This document shows positions 36,781 to 48,493 of a stretch of 64,000 nucleotides of DNA, in pieces. A model generated the notes under the pieces. It was not told where the DNA came from and made no database searches. It worked only from the letters and a program-made list of their open reading frames with translations. Source of the DNA: Tamarix chinensis (Eukaryota > Streptophyta > Magnoliopsida > Caryophyllales > Tamaricaceae); contig CM060178.1 of NCBI GenBank assembly GCA_030549775.1, forward strand, positions 65,028,896 through 65,092,895, read 5' to 3'. Every line of letters starts with the position of its first letter. Position 1 is the first letter of the stretch. Both the position numbers and the translations under genes were made by a program.

Positions 36781-38753
36781 CACCCTCTTTAATGGGGAGT
36801 TTTGTAATACCCCACATTTTTGTAAAATTATTGAATGAGAATGTTGCCATTTTTTGGACCTCTAATCTTAATTTAATGTTATGATTTTATTTGAGGAAAA
36901 GGTTGATTTGAAATCATGTTGAAAAATGGAATTTATTGAGTTTTTTAGGAAAAATGATTTACTATTTTGTCATTTAAGCAAAATGGGTTTTCTTGACTAA
37001 ATTGATCGACTGGTTGGGGGAACTAATCAACTAGTTTGTGGAACAGTCGACTTGTGAGCCCAAATAGAGAGACTAGTTTATCGAGTTGGGCATATTTTGA
37101 ACTCCATTTTTGAAAAATTTCTTATACTAAAATGAAAGTTTACCAGCACATGCAAATTGTCCCTAAGAGATTTCTAACCATTTTCATGATGTTTTTTTTT
37201 TTACCATAAATAGGAAAAGGTTTCAACTATTAAGCAAGGAAAAGTGAGATTCTAGGAAAAAGGTTGAGTGGTCTAGCTAAGCATTACCTTATTTTGCCTA
37301 AAGTTGGTATGCTCTTCTTTTCTTTCTATCTTAATTTCAATAATCTATAAGTTTTTGGTGAAAATTTTTGAGTTTAAGATTTATGATTTGAAGTTTTTAA
37401 ATGATAAGAATTTTATAATTGGAATTTTTGGATTTAAAGGGACTTTTTGCTTACATCAAGTAAGTGATTCTTGTTTCTAAAATGTTTAATGAGTCTTTAT
37501 ACATTTTGTGAGTTCCTTTAAGTTGATTCTGCATGTTTTCATGAATTTATATAGCCTTCATAAGTGATTTGAATGGATAGATTGCATACTTGAGCAAAAA
37601 GCAAGAAATTTGATAGAAATAGGGTATGGTGACTAAATGTTGAGTTATGTAAGTTAATTTATTTGAAAATGTGTTAGACTATGTGGGTACATGTTCCAAT
37701 GTGTTTATGGATTATTTATGAGCATTATTATGCATAAAATTTATGGTTTGGTGTTGTGATAGGGAAATCGATCAACTAGTTAGGTCAAATTGATTGATTG
37801 GTTCCTAGAACAATAGACTGGTTGACCCAACCCATTGACTGGTGCGCTTGTAGAGACCTTGATCTTTCCGTCTTTTTCAACCCTTTGATTTTTTGGGCAG
37901 AGGTTATTAGTTGGTATATGAATGGTCGACTGGTTTTCCCAAACCAAGCAACTTTTATCACCCTAAATTTTACTACTAAAAGATTTCGTTTTATAGTAGA
38001 TGCATATAAGTAAAATATTGGGTGTTACCGCCGTAATTTACATATGTCTTGTTTGCCTAGCCATATTTACATTAATCACAAGGCTAAAATACCATTCATA
38101 GTAAAAAAAGAAATTATAAATGGAACAACTTTTACAAATATAATACGAGTTTGGAGGTTAAATTGACATATGTCTTGTTTACCTAGCCTGTATGTTTTGT
38201 TTGTTTGTTTTTGACTTGGGTATGCTTTGTGGCTATATTTGGGACTATACTATGATTATTATCGGGATCATATACAGATTTTTTCATGCATCATTAGTCT
38301 AAGGAAAGGATTAAATGGATCATAATTAATGATATACTCTTTGAGTAATGTAAAGGCTAAATGGGTATTTCATTTATAATAAGTGATGATATTGAGAAGA
38401 TAGTTATGAAACTCATATTGGGATTGAAAAAAAATGAAAATATGGATATGAGTAATATGGTACAAAGATAAATGGAAACCACATGGCTGGGAAAATGGAA
38501 ATAAAAGAATTGATATGGAAAGAATATGGAAATTACCTTGCTTGGTTATGATACAAATCATGTAAAGCAAAAGACAATCAAGTTGAATATGGGTCTAGGT
38601 TACATGATCCTCAATTAGCTATTGAGGGTTAGCTTTCCTTTATGTGTTTTTAGTACCTTTGAGTAGGATCCTAAGAGGTCCCAATGCCTTACTTACTCTA
38701 GACACTGATGATATACTAAGGGGTATCGGTACTAAAGGATTTGATTACGTAGG

Positions 38754-38925
38754 TGGTTGGCTTCGACCTTAAATTATGTCCACATTGGTTGGCTTCGACC
38801 TGGATTTATGTCCTTATTGGTTGGATTCAACCTAGATTTGTGTACATACTAGTGATTGGCTTCAGCCTAAACTTATGTCTGCTTAGTGATTATCTTCGAC
38901 CCGAATATTATGTCCGTTATTTGGA
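38754..38925 (+). repeat. Minisatellite, unit 32-35 bp, in LTR E
   Basis: Five diverged units have the pattern tggttggcttcgacct, then an (a)attatgtccacat-like tail. They start at 38,754, 38,786, 38,818, about 38,850 and about 38,885. A 75-codon frame over it is a by-product of the array. Confidence 0.85.
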
Positions 38926-39362
38926 TAGGCTTCTATGGTATATAAGACAATGTGGTGGTACACAACCCATCGCTCAATGATAATTAAATATGGATGATAA
39001 GAAATTGAATGATAGGATATTAATGATGACCAAATGTATGTTTAATAATTTGATGAGCATGGAAGTAATGGTGTGAATGACCAAAGAGAGATAAAAGTTA
39101 GTTTTTACACTTTGTTGATGGCTTAAATAAATATTGACTAATGTTTGGAATGTTTATTGGAGGATTGACCTATTTCATATATGAATAAGGAAATGGTATA
39201 ATCTAAAGGATCGAGTAATTAGAAATAACCCTAGTGGTTACTTGGATGTTATGTACCATTGCATGTGTAAGTACCTATATGATGATAATATGAAACAAAG
39301 CATGATATATTATACATTGTTTGAGTTATATATGATATCATTTCTTGACGTACTCCTACCTT

Positions 39363-39388
39363 TATATATATATATATATATATATATC
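39363..39388. repeat. TA microsatellite in LTR E
   Basis: About 13 TA repeats. Confidence 0.95.
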
Positions 39389-39966
39389 TTTGTCAAGAGT
39401 CATGTTATGTATTATATCCATGTACAATATAATTTGCATACTTATGTTTGTATTGAAGAAGTATCTTAGCTTACTTAGTACCTAGCCAATCGATGTGCTT
39501 ATTTTCTTGGTCACATGCTTATTTCCATAAGTTGAGGGTCATATGTAGGTCTTTGGGAATGGTCAGTAAAGGGCCTACCTTAGTTGTGTCAAGAATTAAT
39601 AGGGTGGAAATCTAGAGATCTTATGGGGTCCGTAAGGGATCATGATTTTAAATTAGGTGTCATGCTCTAACTCACCTTATTGTATCCTTGTACTATTATC
39701 TACATGTAATTTGTAACATTTTAGTCGGGGATTGTTACGGTCTTTTGATGTAAAACACCTTTCAATTCATTTATGTCATCTTTTGTTTACGTAATTTTTT
39801 TGTTTTAAATGTATTTGTTTTTAGCCTTGCATATGATATAGGAAAGGCGTCAAACGTATATCCTGTGTCACGTATAGCGATAACACCCAGTTTTTTGTAG
39901 GTGTGTTTTTAGCTTTTGCGGTATTTTAATTAAAATTTTTCAGTAGTGTAAAATGGGGGTATTAAA

Positions 39967-42206
39967 CCTCAAGGCATTGAATTCACTGCTAGTGGGAGCC
40001 TTCCCAGACTTACCTCACAATAATATCATAAAACCTTGAGCATGTTGTATGGGCTCCCTAGTTTAGTGGGTGATAGTTTTTCCATCATTGCTCCTTCTTC
40101 ATCATCTCAGGCTAACTTCATAGGTAATGTAACGTGTCCTCCCTTTGATGATTTGAATTCACGTAACCAATGTGTGCAAGCTACATCTACCTTAAAGACC
40201 CAGATCCTCGATTCTAGCGCTAGTGATCACATGTGTCACGCACTTCACTACTTCACTAACCTAGCATACCTGTCACACCCCTATAGCATTACTATACCCA
40301 ATGGAAATAGAGTTTCAGCTACACAAAAGGGTACCGTGTAGTTATGTCATTTTCTTATTCTTTATGATGTCCTACTTGTACCAAATATCAGTTATAACAT
40401 TTTATCTATATCTAAACTTGTTGTACACTTTAATGGCAACATTATTTTCACTACTAACCAATGCATATTATGGGTCCCTTCTCAAAGGAGTCCACTGGCT
40501 CTTGGTAGGATATATTGTGTGTTGTTTCTGTTTGATGAAGATTGCCTTTCATCCATGACCAGCTCACCTCATGATCATCAATTGTTGTCACCAACCAACT
40601 TTTCTTCCAAGTCTCTTATTGCCAACTACACTAATGACACCTCAAGTGATTTTGATCTTCCAAATTTCTCTTTTCCACAAAAGAATAATGTTTTGATTTG
40701 GCAGGATAGGTTTGGAAATTTACCTATGTACAAATTAAGACAATTGAATCTATTTAAAGTAAATAATGATGTGGATAACTTTTCTTAATGAACTTGTCAT
40801 ATCATTCTCCTTTTCCCCCACAGTATGTCACACAAAAGGAGAATTTTAGCCTCATCTATGTGGACACATGGTGACCATACCACACACAAACTTACAATGG
40901 ACATAGGTACTTTATCACCATTGAGGATTACCATAGCAAAACCACCTAGACGCATTTATTTGCATCCAGAGGTGATGCATTTTTTATTCTTTAGACTTTC
41001 ATCTACATAGATGAGACAGAGTTTAACAAGAAAATAAAAACCATTAGATATGATAATACCCTTAAATTAGGATCATCCCTTGAGGCAGTTGCTTTCCATA
41101 AGGAACATGACATCATTCACCAAACATCTTACCTTGGGACACCTCAATAAAATGGAATAGTTTAAAGGAAAAATGAAAACCTTTTATAAACAGCCCATGC
41201 ACTCCTTTTTGAATCCAATATTCCCCTTAAATACTAGGGATATTGTGTCTTGACAAAATCCTTTTAATAAAAAGATTTCCCTTGAAGATAATCCATAGAA
41301 ATACCCCATATGAACTCCTCTTCAACTCAAAACCCCAATACTCAGACCCTAGGGCTTTCGGATGCCTATGCTACATTTCCACCACCATAACATAGAGAAA
41401 TAAATTTCAACCCTGTACATTACCTTTTGTATTCATAGATTCCCTTTTGGGAATAATCCTACAAAGTCTTAGATCTTATCAATCACAAAATTCAAATTTC
41501 CTAGGATATCATTTTCCATTAGCACACATTTCCTTATCACAAGCATCATCCATCATCTCCTATTATTCTTGTTCCCATCCTCAGTCTACCTTATCACCCA
41601 AAGAATGAATTAGCCACTCTTGCTATAATTGACACTTCTTATAGTTCCCTAAGGTATTGTTCACTCAGAGGTCCATCCCTACCAAACCAGGAAAAAATTG
41701 ATTTGATTCCTTTTAGAAAGTCCACTAGAGCATATATTCCTCCATCTTACTTGTAAGACTATGTATGTGGTAATGCACACAAATTTCTTGATATCTCATA
41801 TCTCAACCTATCCACACATTATCACTAGTAATTTATCATCTAAGCATCATGTTTTGTGTCCCAAACTCATAAATATTCATGCTCTCTCTACAACAAATAA
41901 ATCCCTACTTGCATCACTTAATATGTTACATGAACCAACATCATATGAGGAGGCATCTACACACCCTTCTTGGCGGGTTGCTATGCATAAGAAATTCTCA
42001 ATGTTGGAAGCCAACCACACATGGGATCTAGTTGAGGTCCTACCTAAAAAGAAGGCAATCAACTTTAATGGTTGTATAAAATGAAGCATCTTGTAGATGG
42101 CACTATCAAAAGATACAAGGCAAGGCTTGTGGTACGAGGTTACGCACAAAGAAAGGGGATAGATTATAGTGAGAATTTCTCCCTAATATTTAAAATGACC
42201 ACTATC
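39967..42206 (+). pseudogene. Ty1/copia element, left half (gag end, protease, integrase, RT start)
   Basis: The protease active-site region reads ILDSSASDHMCHALHYF (DSGA decayed to DSSA), followed by SITIPNGNRVSATQKGTV and the gag-pre-integrase stretch SYNILSISKLVVHF. The integrase is recovered in changing frames, with LGTPQQNG-like and KIIH..TPYELLFNSKP landmarks and AFGCLCYIST. The reverse transcriptase begins at about 41,930 with EPTSYEEASTHPSWRVAM, then LEANHTWDLVE. It continues through [16 protein letters not shown] to MTT, where LTR D interrupts it at 42,206. The right half resumes at 46,912. The 5' LTR and the start of gag are missing because LTR E abuts at 39,966. Confidence 0.85.
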
Positions 42207-42649
42207 TGAAATACCCCGAAAATTCCTAATTTTATAAATTATATTTAAAAGAGGTTTTATTAGAAAGTTATTTAAATAAATTACTTTTATTAAAATGAAA
42301 GGGTATTTAATTAAGGAAAATCAAGAAGAGATTTATAAGTATTTTAGTTAGGAGGAATTTCGGTATTTTAGCTAATTAAGCATTTTATAAAAAAAAATTA
42401 TTAACTAAATATATTATTTTGATTTAAAATAAGAAGGAGAAAATAGTTTGAAATTAATAATAACTTTATAAATAATTTAATTGGAGAAATTAGGGTGTTT
42501 TACTAAGTAAAATAGAAAATATGGAAAATCTTTCAAAAATCCTAATTAAGCCAAAAAAATAATTATTATAATTTAAATATTATTTTATTTAAATATTATT
42601 ACTTTTAAACATCCCAAATATTTTAATTAATTTAAATACCCAAAATAAG

Positions 42650-43740
42650 TATTTTTCTCTTTTCCTTTTCTTTCTTTCGTTTTCTTCTTCTTCCTTTCTT
42701 TTTCTTTTTCTTCTTCTCCCCGAACTGGGCCAGCCCGGCGGCCCAGTTTCCTTCCTTTCTTCCTTCGACCCAGCCCGTACCGCACGAGGTCCTCCTTCCG
42801 CCCCATGCCGCACCGCGTTTTGACCCATTTTTATCGGCAGCACTGCGTTTCATTTAAACGCACCTCCCCCACACCCGAACCGCCGGTCTGCCCCTTTTTT
42901 TTTCTTCTCTTCCTTTTCTTTCCTCGCGAACCACCCGACCCAGCCCTTTCTTCTTCTTCCTCCTTCGCGCCTGCCAGCCAGCCCCGACGCCAGCCTGCAA
43001 CACGCCGCCCCCTGCTCCGGCCGCCTGCGCGCCGCCTGCACGCCGCCTCCCCTTTTCTGCCCTGCCGGCCACCCTCTCTCGACCGACCTACACCCCCATA
43101 CCCCCCTAGGCCACCCGCACCCTTTTCCTCCCTTTTCTCGACCAGCGCAGAGGTCTGCCATGGCAGACCTGCGCCGACTCCCCTCCGGTCGGCGTGCCAA
43201 ACGCCGCTAAACCGTACCTCCCTTTGTCCCCTCTCTCGATTCCCTCCCCATTTCGAGCCTATAAATACCCCCACGAGCCCAACCTCGGGCTTTTTCGAAG
43301 ACCCAACCCAGAAACCATTCCTTGCGCCGCCCCCACTTTAGATCGCCGCCCCATCGCCGCCGCCCATCTCCGCCGCCCGAACCACCCCCGAAACCCTTCC
43401 CTGCAGCACCCTCCACCCAACCAAGCCTCCCTTAGCCCTCGATTTACCTTGCACGCGCCGCCCCAAGCGTGCGAAGTGCCCTTCCCGACCAAGCCAACCT
43501 CGAACCCCGCCACCCTTTGCACCGCCGCCCACCGCCGTGCCGCCGCTCCCAGCGCCCCCTCTGCCTCCCAAAACCACCCAGGGAACTTCCCCAACCCCCT
43601 AGACCCTCTATTTCCCCTGCCAACCCCTCCTTTTCCTTCCTTTCCCCTCCACCACCTCTCTACCCTCTTTCTCCCCCCAACGCCGCCGCCGCCGCCGCCA
43701 CCGTGCGCCGTGTGCCGCCACCTGTGCCACCCACACCCTA
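42650..43740 (+). other. CpG-rich pyrimidine leader of LTR D
   Basis: The plus strand is strongly C-rich with many CpG sites, unlike anything else in the window except 1,930-2,112. Overlapping frames on both strands (for example 42,805-43,341 plus and 43,259-43,789 minus) read Pro/Ala/Arg or Gly/Arg low-complexity protein. Frames open on both strands at once are expected from the composition, so I do not call a gene. The place in the LTR and partial decay in C and J suggest a leader or promoter segment. Confidence 0.65.
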
Positions 43741-43814
43741 GGTAGTTCTCTAAACTCCCAACCCCTAAACCTTTATTATATATGTGCAAATTATTTTAGT
43801 AACATAATTGATAT

Positions 43815-43994
43815 TATTTTTACTATTATTATTATTAGCATTGTTATTATTATCACTATTAATATTATTATTAGTATTATTAATACTATCATTATTATTA
43901 TTGCCCTTATCATTATTATTATTACTATTGGTACTATTATTACTATTGTTATTATTATTATTATTATTATTGTATTTGTTATTATTTTTATTAC

Positions 43995-44033
<39 letters not shown>

Positions 44034-44140
44034 ACCTAACCTTGAAAAATTTATAACTATTGGTCTTACTAATACTAGTGGCCCATAACTTTAGTATTTT
44101 ATTTTCACATCATAATCGCTATTGTTATTGCTAGTATTAC

Positions 44141-44222
<82 letters not shown>

Positions 44223-44340
44223 ATTATTAATATTACTATTATTACTATCATTATTATTATTAATATTATTATTATTCACTATTATCATTATTATTAGTAA
44301 CATTGAACTACTACCATTAATAATAAATATTATTAAACTA
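43815..44340 (+). repeat. TTA/ATT trinucleotide microsatellites in LTR D
   Basis: Long runs lie at 43,986-44,032 and 44,139-44,219 inside a wider interrupted ATT/ACT field. They generate poly-Leu and poly-Asn frames that are not genes. C and J have the same feature in the same place. Confidence 0.97.
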
Positions 44341-44591
44341 CTTTAAATTATTGTAGCTACTTTTATTAGTAGTAGCTTGATTAACTACCTTGAGAATATT
44401 GACCATACTTCACTTATAAAAGTAACATTACTATTCTTCGCCCTAATGGTAAGTTAAAGATAAGAGTAAGGTAGAAAAGAATAGTGTTTTGGTCAGAGGA
44501 AAAGTAACCCTAGTTTTCCCTCTTATAGGCGAGTCAAGCCGACACCCGGAGGAGGCATAGGAGCGTGCCCCAAGACCGGTGTCGTGTTAGA

Positions 44592-46240
44592 TAAGGACGA
44601 AGCTATGGCCTTGTGTTATGTGTGATGTATGGTGTGGGTGAATGATGAACATGCCATGTTGATGTGTATTATGCATGCGTTATGAATAACCTGTTTTGTG
44701 TAGCGCAGCGTGGATCATGAGGTATGTTGTGTGTGCCTTGTACTATACGTGTATGACATGTTCCATGTTTAATGTCGATGTTGATGATGTGACTTGTTTT
44801 GGCCCTCTAGGACATGCATGCTAGGGTTTTGGGTAGCATGAAATGATAATAAAGGAACAACGGGGAAGTGGACGTTTGGGAAGTTTGCATGGGGGGACTA
44901 GACCTTACGTGTGAAAAGTTGATTTGGGTTGTAAGTAAGAGCTTGGGAGAGTCTTGGAATGATTGGTGACTTGGTATGATAAATAGTACGTAAGTTGGTG
45001 CGTAAGAGACCTTATTAGGGTTTTGTGTATAAGTGGGTGTTGGGGAATCTGCATGGTTTATTTGAATTACGCATGGGGATGAATCTTACGTGAGGAAAGT
45101 TGATTTAGGGTGTAAATGAGATAATGTCAAAGTTATGGGTCCATTGGAGACTTTGATGTAAAATAGTATGTGGGCGGATGTAAGGGTATCTAAGGGACCC
45201 AATTAGGGTTTTGGGAGGAAATGAGCAATTTGAAGGGTACCAGGGTAAAAATGATCAAGGAGGGATGGAGTATGGGGTTGAGAGTGAGAATCCACTTGTA
45301 TGAAGGATGAGTATGGGCTTCTAAATGAGAGAAGAGGTTTTGGGGCAAAGAGGGGAGGTTACTTGGGGAGGAAGTAAAGTACTAGGGTTTGGCGTGGTCA
45401 ACTAGGGTTTGGCGGTCACCTACGGAGTTGGGGAAATAAAGGGATATAGTTTGGAAATCTCTTAGTAGAGACGGGATGCGAGACAAGGAACAAGGTAAAG
45501 TCAGGATGAGTAAGGAAGAGTTGGGCCATGTAGGCCCAAAGTAGGGTTTTCCAAGGAGGATCCCTAGAGGGGTGAGGACACGCGGGACCGATACCGTGGT
45601 GTTAGGGTGATACCTACATTCTCGGGAAGAGTGTGCCTTTACTACATTTCCTTATGTATAAGAGTAAAAGGGAATGGATGTCGGGGTGTGATAAGGGGCG
45701 CAGGAGTCTCAAGATATGGGACGGCCCCCTGGGGAGGAAAGAAGTAGAGAGTAGTAGACATGCATGTCAAGGGTGGAGCCCTATTTAATAATACATGAAT
45801 AAGACATTAACTACTTAAAGAGTAAGATTGTTGAGCCGGGCCCAGACCGATCCACCGGCATAATAGTGGCCAGGTGCCGGGGTGCCCTGGAGACCGATCC
45901 ACCGGCGTATAATAGTGGTTAGGTGCGTTCTGCCCTATACGTGACCGATCCACCAGCTATAATAGTGGGGGATCTCGAGCTCAACAAACCAAAAAGTATA
46001 TTGTGATTAAATCATGGGAAAGATACTATATACTTACAGTGGAACACCATGAGAGTCGGGGCCAGACCGATCCACCGGCATAATAGTCGCCAGGAGCGTT
46101 GTGCCCTAGAGACCGATCCACCGGCATATAATAGTGGTTAGGTGCGTTCTGCCTTATAAGTGACCGATCCACCGGCTATAATAGTGGGGTTCCCGTACTC
46201 TCATGGATTTATAACGATTATGATGTGAATCGACTAATTA
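44592..46240 (+). repeat. LTR core shared almost identically with LTR A
   Basis: From taaggacgaagctatggcc onward, the sequence follows LTR A (from 3,768) nearly base for base to about 46,230 (A: about 5,640). It includes the segments gatgaacatgcc, catgcatgctagggttt and gtcaactagggtttggcggtc. Before this point A and D are unrelated. The last 650 bp align only loosely. Confidence 0.85.
45845..46190 (+). repeat. Minisatellite in LTR D
   Basis: The GACCGATCCACCGGC unit (one copy reads CCACCAGC) starts at 45,845, 45,892, 45,943, 46,065, 46,111 and 46,162. These are two triplets, 220 bp apart, against three triplets in LTR A. Confidence 0.92.
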
Positions 46241-46911
46241 TCATAGTTATGAAAAGAAGAAGTTGGATTGGGCCATAAGTGACCTAAACACCCATAATAT
46301 TACATGTTGCTTTTGTGATTGTGCTGTGTGGGTTATGTTGTACGATGGTATGCTTGGCCTTAGCGCACCTGCGCCCTTACTCAGTACTGGACCCATACTG
46401 ATACTACCTTGATTGATTGGGTCCTGTGATGATCCACCAATGGTGGGGAGCAGACCTTTGATGCAGGTTGACCAATTACTAAATTGGGGTGGAAGGCTTG
46501 ATCTGAGTGAGTAAGTGGTCCGGATATTTACCCTTTGAAAATTGTGTGTTTTAATCGTATTTGTCTTTAGAGGTTACAAATGTTGTATTTAATTTTTCGA
46601 GGGGTTTATCGTACCTTGATATTCCGTTATTTTAAGTATTCTGATATATGGACCTTTTAAATTGTATTTCGGAATGTAACTTTTGACCTTCGCACTCTGA
46701 TTTCGTAAAACTTGTGTTTTATGAATGATTTGTTCTGGTTTTATTCTTTCTAGTCTTAGCACTTAGTATCGGGTCGGTAGTTATGGATCGATCTGGTACT
46801 AAGTGTGGCGATAATACCCCCGAGTTTACGGTTTTTAATTCTCTTGCTTCCGCTAAAACTTTTGATTTAAACGAAATTTTTCAGTTGTAAATTTGGGGGT
46901 GTTACACTATC

Positions 46912-48179
46912 CGCACTCTTTTCGCTACTGCTATCAAAAGGTACTAGCCAATCATTCAACTTGATCTTAACAATTCCTTGTTGCATAGAGATTTGCGTGA
47001 AGAAATCTACATAGTTCCTCCTCTTGGCCTTTACATTCCCAGATCCACAACTATGTGCATACTGCCCAAGTTCCTATATTGACTTAAGTAGGACTCGTTC
47101 TAATGGAACCATAGGCTTCCAGTGGCTTTGGAATCTCAATGTTACTTAGATTCCAAAAATGATTACTCTCTTTTTCTCGGGAAAGAAGACACTAGTTTAG
47201 TCCTAATCGTATATGTTGATGGTATTATCATCACAAAAAAATGGTTTAGATGAGATCTCCTTGCTTAAGTCTTTCTTTCATGGATAATTTAAGATCAAAG
47301 ACTTGTTGCCACTACCCTTTTTCCTTTGCATTGAGGTATTGCAACAAACTTAGTGAATTATACTAACTCAATAAAAGTTTGTAAAGGATATCGTGAAAGA
47401 ATTTTGCTATGAGTTTACAAAGGGAACTTCATGTCCCTTACCTATCGGCGCAAAAATCATCCCAACTAATGGAACACTTCTAAATGATCTTGAACACTAT
47501 TGTAATCTTATTGGGAAGCTAAATTATCTGACCCACATTATTCTATACTTGTGTTATGTAGTTTAATACCTTAGCTAATTTATGAATTCCCCTCTAGAAC
47601 CTCATTTAAAGGTAACACTCCATGCCCTTAGGTATGTTTTTTTAGATCCATTTCAAGGATTGCCTATGAATGAATCAAAATCATATAGTTAACAAGCTTA
47701 TTGTGATTGTGATTGGGATACCTATCCACAAACCCATTGAAGTTTTGGTGGTTTCTACATTATGTTCGGTCAAAACCTTATTTCCTAGAAATCTAAGAAG
47801 TATCACATTATGTCCCTTTCTTCTGCTAAAGCATAATACCAATCAATGAGACACATAATGGCGGAGCTTGCATGGCTTACCAGAATGTTAAATGAATTAT
47901 CTATAACCTCAGTCATTCTAGTGCCTTTAAGTGCATCAGTCAAGCAACAATCCATATTACCCAAAATCTTATCTTCAATGAAAGAACAAAGCACATCAAA
48001 TTAGATTGCCACATTGTCTGAAAAAAATTCTTATCCTGGCCGATTTCCTTCCATCATGTTAATACACAAGATCAACTAGCCGACATAATGACCAAGGTCT
48101 TACGAGGGAGACAACATCATTCTATTTTGGGTAAGTTAGGTTTGTTGAGTTCATCATCACCTCCAACTTGAGGGGGAGG
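46912..48179 (+). pseudogene. Ty1/copia element, right half (RT, RNase H)
   Basis: The reverse transcriptase resumes with RTLFATAIK, IQLDLNNSLLHRDLREEIY and VPPLGL. The decayed YVDD region is at about 47,200-47,230 (YMLMVLSS in one frame, VDGIIIT-like in the next). LIGKLNYLTH and LHALRYVF follow. RNase H gives AYCDCDWDTYPQTH, FISWKSKKYHIMSLSSAKA-like and [14 protein letters not shown]. The 3' coding end is DIMTKVLRGRQHHSILGKLGL, then a purine tract, gagggggagg, at 48,169-48,178. Stops and frameshifts throughout show it is inactive. A minus-strand frame at 47,803-47,994 is a shadow of the RNase H. Confidence 0.85.
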
Positions 48180-48493
48180 TGTCGAAAATATTGCATTATC
48201 CATGGTAGCAGAATATTCTTCTACACCTAGGATATGCATCGGTACCTAGCTGGTATATCTTCACAACTACAATAGTAGGATGGTAGTTGGTCCACAACTA
48301 TGTCTGCCACCTGGCTATACCTATAGATTCATTTTTGTCCCCTTTATCCCTTTGGTTATTAAGGTTTTCCATTTTATGGCTATTAGTGCATTGGTTAGCT
48401 ATATATATGTATCACTTATATTCCTAAATCTATAAGGGATGATAAATTTGAATCAATACATGATTAGGGTAGTTGTTATTCTCTGCTTCTTCA
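48180..48493 (+). mobile_element. Copia 3' LTR, about 314 bp
   Basis: It starts TGTCGAAAATATTGC directly after the polypurine tract and ends near CTGCTTCTTCA, giving TG..CA ends. It contains a tatatatatgtatcactt TATA-like stretch at about 48,400. The matching 5' LTR is not in the window. The 3' end is a best estimate. Confidence 0.65.

Larger units (their letters stand above)
36803..39966 (+). mobile_element. LTR E, 3' LTR of the chromovirus remnant
   Basis: It begins tgtaataccccacatttt just after a purine-rich aatggggag tract (36,791-36,799), the position of a 3' LTR. It ends near aatgggggtattaaa, a decayed GGGGTATTACA. It contains cgatcgactgg clusters (37,000-37,090 and 37,770-37,940), a five-unit minisatellite (38,754-38,920) and a short TA microsatellite. 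Copia gag sequence starts directly after it. No 5' LTR or primer site for this element was found, so the upstream half is lost. Confidence 0.65.
42207..46906 (+). mobile_element. Giant solo LTR D (4,700 bp) inside the copia reverse transcriptase
   Basis: It begins TGAAATACCCCGAAAA and ends TTTGGGGGTGTTACA. A perfect 5-bp duplication, ctatc, lies at 42,202-42,206 and 46,907-46,911. The copia reading frame resumes on the far side (MTTI, then RTLFATAI), which independently confirms both boundaries. Inside, in order, are an AT-rich start (42,207-42,640), a CpG-rich pyrimidine leader (42,650-43,740), trinucleotide microsatellites (43,815-44,340), a core nearly identical to LTR A (from 44,592), a six-copy minisatellite and the conserved block (46,378-46,450). 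No internal retrotransposon region is present. The intact duplication and kept CpG positions make it one of the youngest insertions here. Confidence 0.93.

Noticed and set aside
38753..38980. 75-codon frame with repeated Gly-Trp/Phe-Asp-Leu phrases
   Set aside because: The repetition comes from the 32-bp minisatellite in LTR E; there is no support for a protein.
42589..43789. Several overlapping long frames on both strands (Pro/Ala/Arg-rich and Gly/Arg-rich)
   Set aside because: Frames open on both strands at once follow from a C-rich strand with few stop codons. No domain, no conservation in LTRs C or J, and the stretch is inside a solo LTR.
47803..47994. 63-codon minus-strand frame
   Set aside because: It is the antisense of the copia RNase H remnant.
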